Below the pieces are notes generated by a model. That model was not told where the DNA came from. It was given only the letters and a program-made list of their open reading frames with translations, and searched no databases. Made by a program: the position numbers and the translations under genes. From Adineta steineri (taxonomy: Eukaryota; Rotifera; Eurotatoria; Adinetida; Adinetidae): DNA of 64,000 nt. The DNA is taken from the NCBI GenBank assembly GCA_905250115.1, contig CAJNOI010000103.1, positions 278,499 to 342,498 of the forward strand, in the 5' to 3' direction. The first letter of the stretch is position 1. Every line of letters begins with the position of its first letter. Below, piece after piece: positions 47,253 through 64,000 of this stretch.

Positions 47253-47764
47253 TAGTGGTTTTCTTTTTTTGATCAAATGAATATTATGATGATCGATGAT
47301 GCACGACTATTGTTTTTTTGTTTTGCTTCATGTCAATATCCTTCTAACCTCGATGATAGGATGATTATTTGTTAGTTGACAGCGTTATATGATCGATACG
47401 TTAGTTAACGAAGCGATCAAAATCGAGGAGGTTTTGGTAAGAGAAAAAAAGACGATAGAAAAATAAGAGAAAAAAGAAAGGAAAGCGTTTTTTTCCTGTC
47501 AGCTTTTTTTTGTATAAGAAAGAAAAGAAGAAAAAGAAAGAACTTTGCTTCTCTTTGAGTACTTCTATATATATATATATATATATCTACAATCTCTTCA
47601 TTGTCAGCTGTATAGTACATAGATCTTTATTTGACTATCTTACAATAGGATGTATCATTAGTATGAAGCCTTATAATCTCTGAACTAAAAGATATAAAAT
47701 AATACATAATGTATAGATATTATTTGCCTATAGGGATACAAGTGTAATGAAACAAAGAATAACA
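47253..47764. other. spacer upstream of the PIM-like kinase
   Basis: 512 bp with a (TA)n run near 47569-47587 and A/G-rich plus-strand sequence. It should contain the kinase promoter. No gene seen. Confidence 0.4.
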
Positions 47765-47950
47765 CTAAGATAAAGCATTATCTGAACAAACTATACTATG
47801 GAATGTATATCTTATTTCGTCTGGAAGTTGAACTTTGTCTGAAAAAAAGAAAAAAAAGAAAATAATAATCTTACCGAGTACAAGAGTATTGTTGACCAAA
47901 TCACTTAAATGTTGAGTTGATTTGCTTTTGAAAAAGCGAAGTAATCCCAT
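47765..47950 (-). CDS. short possible gene or alternative exon with a 36-nt intron
   Basis: Starts ATG at 47950 (MGLLRFFKSKSTQHLSD, a possible N-myristoylation start with a basic patch). Bases 47839-47874 read GTAAGA...TTTTTTTCAG on the minus strand and would be a 36-nt in-frame intron; spliced product 49 aa ending CSDNALS. Without splicing the frame continues through a Phe run, 61 aa. It lies upstream of the PIM-like kinase on the same strand. Family not recognised. It may be an independent small gene, an alternative first exon of the kinase (a GTATAG site at about 47802 is in a matching phase), or chance. Confidence 0.3.
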   Translation of the reverse strand: MGLLRFFKSKSTQHLSDLVNNTLVLGKIIIFFFFFFSDKVQLPDEIRYTFHSIVCSDNALS

Positions 47951-50900
47951 GATTAGATTGCTTTTAAATGGAACAAAACTTCTCTGTATTGCAATAAGTA
48001 TTTGTTATATGAGTATATATATGTATATGTAAACCAACAAAAGAAAGAAGTCGAATAATAAAATAGTTTCACTGTTCGAATTGCTAATAGATCTAAAATT
48101 CCCACATACCGTATTAGAAATAAGTTCAAAGTCGAAAATGTTCCATGCAAATATATATAAATATAAACATATTTGCTTATTGACACATATTATTTAATCT
48201 TTCTACTTGTGTCTCAAGAATATATTTGCAAAAATTTTGCACAAAAATAAGAAAGAATGTTAATAAAAATAAAGATAAATGAAGAACAGATGAGAGGGGT
48301 TACATTTTATATGTTATGGAATAAATTTTTTCTCTTATTTCTATCTAATATTTGTTTATGTTTTTTTTATTAATATTCCTATGTAAATGCTTGCATAGGT
48401 GTATGATTCTATAGATACATATCAGTTAGTTACCTTATACTGCCCATCCCTTCGCTTCTTACTTATCATATTCTTTTATCAAATCTACATGCATATATAA
48501 ACAACTAACATTAATAAATAGGCAGAAAGGTGTCTGCGTGATCACGAACGTACTTACCTATAGCATATGATTGGAGAGAAGAAAAAAACTCAAAGTTCAA
48601 ACTATTTATAAAGTATCCCTGATAAAATCTGTCTAAATTAAAGAGCAAGTATTTTGTTTAAAAGTACTAGAAGAATTTAATAACAAATCACGCTTGATTA
48701 TTCAACATAAAAAAATATCTATCTGATTCAATGTTTTGTTTATTTTATATATATGTATATAAATAACAATACTGATATATTCTAAACGCCTTCCCATTAT
48801 TACCTTATCTCTTTTCATGAGTCAGTTCTCTGGTTTATTTATAAATACGTTTGACAAGTAGAGAATAAGAAATTCTGTCTCATGAATATTGTTATTATAT
48901 AGTATCAAAAACAGAAAAATAACAGTCAACGAGTATGAATATTACTGACACATCGAGTATACAGAAGCTATAATATTAATTCCGTTTTAATGAGATTTAC
49001 GTCAGTAAGGTATGGCAACTCAATCATATGACTTCTGAATAATACTCATTAATTGCTAAAGTCAGGTGCTTTATAAATGACCTTTTTCTGCATCATATGA
49101 CTGAAATCATATTTGTTTTTATCATGATAGTAATTTACTCACGCAAAATGAAAAATAATATGTTGTTGATAGGGCTTTACTTATCTCTATTTTTTCATCA
49201 TTTCAATAAAGAAAACTAACTATTTTGATATCGTACCAAGTATAGAAAATATCTTACAATTAATGAATGTTTATTTTATTTTTTTCTATGAGTTTTCATT
49301 TCTTATATATTATTGTAGTTAACTTTTATACTATTTTTTTTTGTAAATAGAGAAGTAAGATTTATTATAAGTATAATGTACGTGACGTCAGTATAAAGCG
49401 TACTTGTAACGTCAGGAAGGATCGAGAATAAAGAAATGGAAGAGACATGCACTTTAAATGCGTACCTTGGATGACATGTAAAGTGCATTTATGTTTAGTT
49501 AAATACGTATTTTTAAGGTTCCGTTTTTATATTGGTATTATATAACCTTCCTTTCCCCTAATCTATTCGATGCTTTTAAGGTAAAAGTGCATTTTATAAG
49601 AATAATATAACGTCTAAGTGAGGTTAAACTGTCAATACAAAGGTGAAAGTCTTTTTTTGAAGTAAAATTCATAACAAACATAAGTAGATAATGAAAGATA
49701 CGAATATATAATAACAATATTTTAAAAATTTATTTCGTTTATGTTAGAATGTACTCCCATAGAATGTCTTAATCGCATAATTTCATAAGTATATATATGT
49801 TATATTTTACAGATGTGCAAATAAGTATTAGCAGTCTGGACTGACATGTATGTACTTAATATTTATGCATATAATGTACTTTGATCTAAGTCGTTTGTCA
49901 TGTAATTATAAAGAATTTAATTGATTGTATATGTACAGCTTTTAGACATAATTAATTAAGAACTAAAGATGTACCATTGTCAATAATTACTAGTTATCGA
50001 AAGAAAATGATCTTTGTAATTACATATGTATTATCAAATATATTATAGACACTGACAGATTTTATTAGTGAGTGATATAGTTCTAGTTTTCTTCTGTTAT
50101 ATATATATATATCTAAACAAACAGATATACCGTTGATCTGTGCCTAGATACGTTAAGTCTATAATGGAGAAGCTGTAGTAAAATTTTTAGTTCGATTCAA
50201 CAATATTTCACAGAGGTATGGGCGAAACAAAGGTGAAAAATTGCTCATTTGGCACTCCAAATTGTTTGGTTTAGACTTTTTTTTATTTGAAAAAGCATGT
50301 CAAGATGCGGTGCATGACCGAGACTGTTTTTTTTAAATGTTTACCTTGTCAGCAGAAAAAATGAATCACAAGTTCAATTACTCAATAAACTAGCGAAAAG
50401 TGGGTGTCTGACTATATAAGTATATACGCATATAATAAAAAGAAACCTTAATTAAAAAAAAGGGTTCGATCGTAGACTGTGCCCTGACATGCACTTTTAA
50501 ACAAGAAAAAAAATATGTTGACTGAGCGTGAACCAAGAAATTTAAGATACGCATTTCTGACAGATCTGAAGGCGACTTATCTTCCTATGCATATATCTCA
50601 ATTTCTGACAACAATAGATTTTTTTTAAAGAGGCAGTGGAATAAAATACTTGTTACATTCCATTTTTGCTTGAAAACTAAATAGTAACTTTCGAAATAAT
50701 TTGAATGAGAAAATTATCATTGCATGCCATTTTATTTAAATAATTCAACTTCAATTAAGAAAATCTTCATTGTATTCGGATCTCAAGAGACTGTATTTCT
50801 GATAAAAATTTCTCTCATCCTAGACAAACATATGTCAGAATATTAAAAAAAATAGAAGGTCATTGTATTTGATCCGACATATGTTTTGCATATGATGTTT

Positions 50901-51169
50901 ATTTCTTTAAGAACATTCTTGAATAATATTTAATTAAATCTGTATAGAAATAGTCGCAGTTTTTATTATTAAAAAGTAATGTGTAGACAAGGATTGAGTC
51001 ACCTACTAACATTAAATATTTTGTTAAGTAGAAAATAGTCCAATAACGTTTTATTGAAGAAATCTATCTGCGATTTATATTATGTAAGTATAAAAGATAT
51101 ATATAAATAGAATAATAAGAGTTCATTAGTTTCTCATAGAAAAGTCTTAATCAAATAATATTTTTAAGA
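47951..51169. other. 3.2-kb intergenic region with inverted repeats
   Basis: No gene supported. It holds (AT)n runs, a perfect 10-bp inverted repeat at 49447-49488, and an imperfect inverted repeat around CATGTCA (about 50297 and 50488) that may mark an old MITE-like element. Confidence 0.45.
49447..49488. repeat. 10-bp perfect inverted repeat with 22-bp loop
   Basis: ATGCACTTTA at 49447-49456 is matched by TAAAGTGCAT at 49479-49488. Direct GACGTCA and AACGTCA motifs lie just upstream (about 49383 and 49407). Could form a hairpin or be a remnant of a small element. Confidence 0.6.
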
Positions 51170-54100
51170 TCAAACACCAGTTGTTGTTATATCATTCTTG
51201 GCATTAAGTAATTTCGATGCATGATGAGCCTATAACAATAAAACAACATTCTATTTAAACAAAGAAAATCTTGAAATCTATATTAACCTGAACAAGTGAA
51301 AAACGTTGAAGTTCAGGAGCATTTATAGAAAAGCTTAGTGGTGTATTAGTTGCATTATTTAATACTCCAGCAAAGTTTCTAAAGCGATGTGATGTTGATA
51401 AATGTCGAGTATGTGGTGCATAATATCTTGCTGCAATTTCAGCAAATGTTCCTCGTCTTGAACTTTTTGGATCAGCACTCATCATTCTTGAAAGACGTGA
51501 TGGTGGACCACTCATACTAAGAACTGTAGTTTGACGACGTAGACGTTGATTATCTGTTGATGGTTCTTTAGCGAAAGTTTCTTGAACAGTTTCTTTTTGT
51601 TGCCGATCAAAATATGCACGAAGAGAAAACTAAATTTCATTAGATTGAAAATATTTTTTTCTATTTTTTTTTTCTTTAAAATTTACTTTCAAAAGATCAA
51701 GTGGAAAAAACCAAATAAGATTCCATACCCAAACAATTCCAGCCCATGTCCAACCACAACCATGTATTTGTGTAAATGACCATTTTGCGTAAACAGCAAT
51801 AAATGTTGCTATAAGTTGAGCTATGATAAATGCAATAACTAATAATATTGATGGACGTTCACGAAAAAAGAAACTATGTGAACGTGTTATAAATATTAAT
51901 GCTTGACTAATTGTTGAAACTTGTAAATAAATAATTGAATTTAATATTGGATTATTCCATCCGGGAAATGTATGCGAATGATGATGATATTGAAATTGTT
52001 GAACACCAAATTTATCTTGAAAAAATGTTGTTTTAACAATAACAGTAAAGAAAATAACTGTTGATGCCGCTAAATATGTACCATAAACGATAGCATATGT
52101 AAAAATTTCTGATAAATGCCAACTATTTGGATATTGTGATGGTTTAACACGATCTTTTGAGATTGTTAAAATAGTACCATCATTAAGAATTGCAAGAATA
52201 AGAACCTAGCAAAATATTTATAGTTATGATAAATTTTATTTTTTGATTTTATTTACCATAAATGATGGAAAATCAAATCTAAATGCGAATATTAATACAG
52301 AAAATCCAAGTAAAACACGAATTGTTATTGAACATGTATAAATTGCATAGTTTCTCATACGTTGAAAAATTTGTCTTGAACCAAGAATTGCTTTAAATAT
52401 ATGAATAAAAATATTATTTTATCATGAAAAGAAAAAACATTAAATTTACCTTCGATAATAACTGATAAACCAGGTTTTGTTAATACAATATCAGCTGCTG
52501 ATCGAGCTGCATCTGATGCATCAGCAACAGCCACACCTACATTTGCTTTTGAAAGTGCTGGTGCATCATTAACTCCATCACCAGTCATACCGATTAAGTG
52601 TCCCATTTTTTGTAATCGTTCAACAATTTCATATTTATGTTCAGGATAAACACCGGCAAAGCCATCTGCATGTAAAATTAAATCATCGATATCTTTATAA
52701 CCGGAGTCTGCTGGTGGTCCTTCTTTAAGTGTTTTAGCTTCAAACATATTATCACCCATACCAAGACGTCGACCTGTTTCTTTTGCAATAGCTAATTGAT
52801 CACCAGTTAACATTTTTACTTTTACACCTAGAAGATTTTTTTAAACCGAAATAAAAAATTCTAGTTTTCAAGAAATAATTACCAAGTTGAAGTGCACGTT
52901 CAATTGTTTCTTTTGTATCATCACGTGGTGGATCAAATATAGGTAGGAGACCAATTAATTTAAAACCATTTCCTTTACCATCTTTTTGTCCATCAGAAAC
53001 ATCTTCAATTGCAACAGCTAATGCTCTTAAACCTCGTTTAGCAAATTCATCAACATCAGTGTTTAATTGTTTAATTTGTTCATCTGTTTTATCTCTTGTA
53101 CATAAATCAAGTATTGCATGTGACATGCCTTTACTAATACGATGTACACTTCCATCTTTTGTTTGTTTATATGTTATTTCAGTACGTTTATCAGTTGGAT
53201 TAAATCTATTAAGAAACAATATAACATTAAAAAAAAATTCAAGTTTTTATATTCTTACGGTTTAAAATTTAATTCTTCAATTCCTTCACGTATTTTATTC
53301 TTATCACCGTATGTTGACATAACACAAGCATCACTAAAAAAAAACGCAAAACAAAATTAAATTAAAATTTCATTTATTCGATTTAATTTACATTGCATCA
53401 GGATGATCTATTCTTGATGCGATAGCTGCATGATAAATAATACCATCACTTTCGATATCAGAATATTTCTTTATAGATTCTTTATCAATAACAAGTTTAT
53501 TTAATGTTAATGTACCAGTTTTATCTGAACATAAAATAGTTACAGCAGCAAGTTCTTCAATAGCAGTAACATGTGTTACAATTGCTTTATGTTCAGATAA
53601 TTGCTTAGCACCAATAGCTAATGTTACGGATAAAACTGTTGGCATAGCAATAGGTATACCACCAATTAAAAGTACAAGTATATTATTTATACCACGACGA
53701 TATTCATAATGAAATCCGACACTAAAGAAAACGATTCAAAGAAATAATATAAAAAAGAAATTTATAAATACATACTACATAACAAATATCTCTGCAATGA
53801 TAAAGATTGCAATAGCAATAATACAGAAATTGCCAATTTTAGCAAGGATAGTTTGTAAATGACCTATTTCATCATGGGCACCACCAACTAATTTAGCTGC
53901 TCGACCAAAAAATGTATTCAGACCAGTGCCAATAACTGAAAATAAATTTAAATAGATTATTCATTTTCAAAATATAGTATCATCTAGTGACTTTTGAAGT
54001 AAGTCAAAAACACAAAGTTAGAAAAGCTTAAACTATTCTTAATTTGATAGTATCATATTTTTCTATAGAATTAAAAATCTCTACTAGTCTTCCAGAATCC

Positions 54101-55107
54101 TTAAGTATCGATAGATAGATTAATGAAGGCTCAGTTTTGATATGTATTATAATTTAATAGACACATAAATTTTACTGCAGTATACACATTATACGAGTAG
54201 CATTATTGCATAAAATAAATAACGAATAAAAAGTATAAATACTAACCAACTGCTTCTGCTTCGCCTTGTTTACAAGTTGAACCAGAGAAGATTTCATCAC
54301 CCACTGATTTAGTTGTAGGAAGTGATTCACCAGTTAATGCTGCCTGATCCATCGAAACTTCACCTTGTGCAACTAATTAAAATAATCTTATGTTTTAGTT
54401 TTAGTTTTAATAAAATTATTTACCAATTAGTCGACCATCAGCAGGTACAATATCGCCTAATTTAACACCAATAATATCTCCTGGAACAAGTTCAGATGCA
54501 TCAATAGTTTTCCATTGACCATTACGTTTAACTTTAGCTTCAGGTGCTAATGATTTCATAAGTTCTTTAACAGCATTTCCAGCATTTCGTTGTTCAATAA
54601 AACCAATAATTGAATTTACAAGAAGAAGAAGAATAATTCCAACGAAATCTTCCCAGTCTGGTTCTCGTCCGCCACCATTAGATACAGCAATAGCAACTAT
54701 AGCTGCTGCTTCCATAACCCACGAAAGTGGATTCCACATAAAGAGAAGAAATTGAATAATTGGACTTTGAGTTTTTTGATCAAGACGATTATGTCCAAAC
54801 TGAAAAATAACAAATCTTAATGATTTTTCGAATAAAAAAATCTTCTTATATTTACTTTTTCAAGACGTTCATTAATTTGATCATCTTTAAGACCATCACG
54901 TGTTGTACTAAAATAAATGATTCAATTATAAATTAAAAATGAAACTAAATAAACATACTCAAGCATTTTAAATACATCACCTTCTTTCATTGTTGATAAA
55001 TCATATTTTTCTTTATCATACATTTCTTCGACTGTTAAATTCTTAACAGCCTGTTCTGGTATATCCACAGATGTGGATCTATTTTTACCATTTGCTTCAG
55101 GTGCCAT
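51170..55107 (-). CDS. P3A-type plasma-membrane H+-ATPase
   Basis: Single-chain pump that exports protons using ATP; normal in plants, fungi and many protists, not known as an animal gene. Thirteen exons keep phase: 54959-55107, 54856-54907, 54424-54799, 54247-54372, 53776-53935, 53392-53721, 53259-53333, 52883-53205, 52450-52827, 52257-52390, 51687-52205, 51288-51629, 51170-51229, giving 1007 aa. Seen: [14 protein letters not shown] (M1), TGES (206-209), [14 protein letters not shown] (M4, P3A signature), CSDKTGTLT with phospho-Asp354, [57 protein letters not shown] (M5) and [18 protein letters not shown] (M6, proton-site Asp). No Na/K-ATPase PEGL or Ca-ATPase motif. The C-terminal tail of about 110 residues is Ser/Arg-rich (RRLRRQTT, RLSRMM, RRGTF) and may be a phospho-regulated autoinhibitor; it does not end in the plant YTV. 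All domains intact. Confidence 0.95.
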
Positions 55108-57475
55108 TATTACAAAAAATCTGAATTTAGTCAATTAACAGAGACGTAACTAATAAAACAAAGAACAACAATATGAACAATAGTTTATTTTTTCATAGTA
55201 AAAGATAACAGGAAAATAATAACAGTTTAATAATTAGTATATTTTTGTATACGACGGAAAGTAATATTCTCATCTATATTTAATTGTATTTTAAGTCAAA
55301 TAATGATTATCGATGTGTAGAATCAAAAATCATATTAATAAATAAATGAGATCTTTAGAATAATTTTGTCTATTACTATATAACATCGATGAAATATAGA
55401 CACACGATCAGTCACTCACCGTTACATTAAGGACGTATATAACATTGTGATTAAGCATAAGAAGAAAGAATGGTGTGATCGAACATATGAATCCATATAT
55501 TATAAGAAAACAAAATACGAACTTAGTGACGTGTGCCTTGTGTGATATATAGTATTCCAATTTTCCCGCGTGTTTTTCCATATATGCATATAATCAAAAT
55601 ATACTATTATCCTCGTGTTTTACTCTGGATCAGCTGATAATGATATATATACAAGGTAGTTAATTTTATTGATCTTAATTGATTATAATAAAAGAAACAT
55701 TAAATATTTCGTTCTACATTTTTTTCTATAGATAATAAAACAATGTTTAAAGTATTTATTGATAAGAGAAAACATTAGTACATATCATGTTAAGCTATTA
55801 AAAATAGCTCCAAATGAATAGAGAAAGACAAGACTAACATATGGTGTGCAAGACTTTTTCACTTTATGAATATTTAATCAGTTAATATTACATTTACAAT
55901 ATGAATGTCGTTGTACCGCATAGAAAACTACAGAATGACAATTTGCTCTCTTAAAGCCAATTATATTATCTTAACATCAATAAAAACAAAGCACCTTCAT
56001 TAATCGTAAATGCAGTGAAAATACTGAGCTCTTGCCATAATCTATTGAAAAGTTATAGCATTTCGAATACGTTAATACTAAATAAAATTGATAAAATCAC
56101 TTGTTATGCATTAATCATTTGTAGACATTCGAAATCAATGTGTTTATACCCTAAACAGACAAAGTTGGTACTAAAGTATTTTAGTCAATGGCATCAGTTT
56201 GAGATATCAGATTTATTTGTTTAGATAATAACTGTGAGAGTCCGAACTTGTTCTATTGATTCCATTAACTCTACTGACTTGTCAGCCCTGGATCAATGAC
56301 AATATATTTATTAATACAATTTATAACTCAGTCATAAATTATTCCTATTGTTCAATATTTTCATTCGAAGTTCAATTACAGAATCAATTTATAGCTTGTA
56401 TGAACTCTATGATAATATACTCCTAGAAATATTGGTTAACAATTAATAAAAACGAATGTGTGTTTGTTTTTTCATGTTGAGATTATCTTTCGTACATATT
56501 CATCTGAATGCTGAATTTAATGTATGTATATTCTTCGAGACAGCGCGCGCGCACACAGCAAAAAAGAAAACGAGGAGTGAGAAAAAGAAAAAGAAGATAT
56601 GAACGATAAACACCAAAAGAACACACACACAGTGGAATCGAACATATCTAGAAAAACGAAGCGTGAGAAGTAAATAAGGAAAAAGCAAGAACATCATAGG
56701 GGAGAAAAACTGAATACATGCACAAGAAAATTTAACAAATTGCATGTCATCTATGTGTGCACGTTTATGACAATATAATTATAAGGTATGATTTCAAAAT
56801 GAGAAGAGATATAGCGCGCAGTAGCAAAGAAAACCGAAACAAAAGACAATATGAATATAGAATGTGCAAGAAAGAGAAAAAAGAAAAGAAAAACCAACAA
56901 ACACAGAGGTAGAGAAAAAAAAACATTTTCACTTTAGTTACAAAGAGAATATAGAGAGAGAGAGAGCACACACTGTTATTTCAGGCGATATAAAACGTGT
57001 CAAGTCAAGAAGAATAAATTACGCGAAAATTATTTCAATATATATTCGTGTGTGCAAAACAAAATGAGAAAAGCAACGTTCATCCATAGTTTTGAGAGAG
57101 ATAAAGACGCTGATACCCTAAGATCTACATGTGTGCACAGGAAGAAGAAAAAACATAAGAAAAAAAAATTATTTATAAGAGCCGATTCTCATGGATGAAT
57201 TTCGCACGCAAAAAAAAACAGAAAATAAATGCCTTATAGGCATGAGCAGCAGCACAGCATCGAGAAAAAAAGAGAGATCCTAGTTTGTGACTCACATCCA
57301 TAACACACATACAAATGTAATGTGTATTTAGTTATTTGATTCATTTGAGGAAAGAAAAACGAACATAAACACATGCGAGATACAATCACTAAAAAAAGAA
57401 GACACATGACAATGAACATACACAAAAGACAAGAAAAATGAAAAAAGAAGAAAAAGTTTAGAAAAGAAAAGAAAA
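55108..57475. other. 2.4-kb intergenic; probable MARK 3' UTR and ATPase promoter
   Basis: Immediately upstream of the ATPase (55.1-55.6 kb) the sequence is AT-rich without a clear TATA box. From about 56530 to 57480 the plus strand is A/G-rich with GA and CA runs, so the MARK sense strand is C/U-rich; this is likely its 3' UTR. Frames here are low-complexity artefacts. Confidence 0.45.
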
Positions 57476-62722
<5,247 letters not shown>

Positions 62723-64000
62723 TTTAATATAAAGAAAAATTTCTTTTTTTTAATTTTATGTTATACACTTGAATATCTAATGTTGTTTTTTCTTATTCTT
62801 CGTCTTCTTTTTGAATTAAAATCTTCCAATAAGCTTCACTGTTCACCAAGTCATGGATTATTTTTTAACATAAATGGGATATATACGTAATGAATATATA
62901 GTTATCCCATTTGATAAAACATATCATAATCTAGAAAAAAAAATCAATCAAAAGAAATTAATTTTGTAGAAAAAACGTAAATAATCTTCGAAAAAAAAAT
63001 TTTTTTTTTTCTTATATATTGTTCGTCAATGATGAAAACATATATACATGCTTATTGTACAAGCATCAGCCATTTTGAGTATATGAATCTGCACCTCTCG
63101 AATGACATACACAGGTGTTTAGTTATAGAATCGATATAATAAATAAATGATAAAAACAAATTTAATTCGAAATTAATTTCAAAAATATTTCATCAGAAAA
63201 ATCACTTTATAATATTCTCCAAAGAAATTATTTTTTGTATTTAATTGGACGATAGATGGCACTAGTTTGTTACTTTTTAGATTGTAATGAAAATCTTTCT
63301 ATGAAGAACACTCTTTTCTATGTAGAAAATATTGTTTCAAAAAAAATTTTTAATTTACAAAGATCGAAATTACGCGTATATTAGCCTTTGCCTTTAATAG
63401 ATAAAACAGAATTCTATAAGCAAACGGTATATTAGCTTGAGATAACTGATAGTTTTTCTATGACTGGATAGATAACAGACCTTTCTTCAGTTCGATAAAC
63501 AGAATCTTTCGATTAGGTACACTTTTCTATAGAAGTTCTTACCCATAGAGTATATCAAAGACTTCATATTAATGTTACTAAATAAGTTTTGAGTCAACAT
63601 CCTATAGTTTATTTATAGAAGCCGGAAAAATAATATATATTTGTTTTTATCGAATTCTAAAAAAAGAATGTTTCTTATGTACGTATTCTGAGAAATTTAT
63701 TTCAGACTATCTTTACACAAGGATATTTTTGTCTTTTATATTGTGACAAATTATTTGTAAGCATTGTTTCCTTTATGAATGTCAATCTACAGATACTTCA
63801 TAGCACAAAATAGACAAGTGTCTTATTTGTAATCAATCTTCTCCCGACATACAAAATATATAGAACTAACTGTTATCGTTAATACATTTTTTTGTAATAT
63901 TATCCTTCTATGTCATAATTGATTGACAATTCGTTTGTTTTTTTCCTTACTATTGTTGAAGTCAATTATATTATTCATATGATATTGATAATTAAAACTC
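62723..64000. other. MARK upstream region and window edge
   Basis: AT-rich, with an A/T homopolymer junction near 62990-63010. It should contain the MARK promoter. No other gene or repeat is supported to the end of the window. Confidence 0.45.

Noticed and set aside
49303..49488. 61-codon minus-strand frame beginning MHFTCHPRYAF
   Set aside because: Starts inside the perfect inverted repeat; coding appearance is better explained by the palindrome.
50461..50500. GGGTTCGATCG, considered as a tRNA T-arm
   Set aside because: No matching acceptor, D or anticodon stems can be folded around it. No tRNA or rRNA gene was found anywhere in the window.

Overview
The window looks like nuclear DNA of a small invertebrate, most probably a bdelloid rotifer. 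It is about 70% A+T. Genes have many very short GT-AG introns (mostly 45-60 nt) and intergenic tracts are AT-rich and full of simple repeats. The housekeeping genes are clearly animal: 20S proteasome alpha-3, CstF-64, RPS18, FMR1, WDR54, MARK/PAR-1 with a near-perfect KA1 tail. Two genes look less animal: a plant/fungal-style P3A proton pump and a group II PLP decarboxylase. That mix is what is known of bdelloids, but the species call is an inference. There is one 100-N assembly gap (18650-18749).

Layout. 1-4.9 kb is gene-poor: one small secreted protein (minus), a 79-bp tandem duplication and a decayed Asn-rich coding-like tract. 4.9-7.3 kb holds a small multi-pass membrane protein and a 450-residue disordered protein (plus). 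10.3-17.8 kb holds CSTF2 (minus) and, divergently, a 14-exon PHD/TFIIS-central/SPOC protein of the DIDO1/PHF3 group. 18.6-22.6 kb holds a gene broken by the gap, a GC-contrasting repeat, a coiled-coil protein and, 147 bp away and divergent, PSMA3. 23-27.6 kb holds the PLP decarboxylase, an NKAPD1-like SR/K-rich protein and a catalytic-only diacylglycerol kinase. 28-32 kb holds a B-box protein, WDR54 and RPS18. 34.2-40.5 kb holds a tiny Ser/Asn-rich protein, FMR1 and a PPxY membrane protein. 43.1-47.3 kb holds a PIM-like kinase with a 1.96-kb intron. 51.2-55.1 kb holds the 13-exon P3A H+-ATPase. 57.5-62.7 kb holds MARK/PAR-1 in 16 exons.

Functionally this is an ordinary eukaryotic gene neighbourhood, not an operon or island. 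Several products act in RNA metabolism (CSTF2, the SPOC protein, NKAPD1-like, FMR1, RPS18) and several in signalling (DGK, PIM-like, MARK), but nothing ties them into one pathway. Exon borders were derived by hand from splice consensus plus reading-phase continuity. Every complete multi-exon model closes in frame; the gene broken by the gap cannot be tested. The strongest candidate for something unusual is the P3A H+-ATPase in an animal-like contig. No self-evident new multi-gene system was found.
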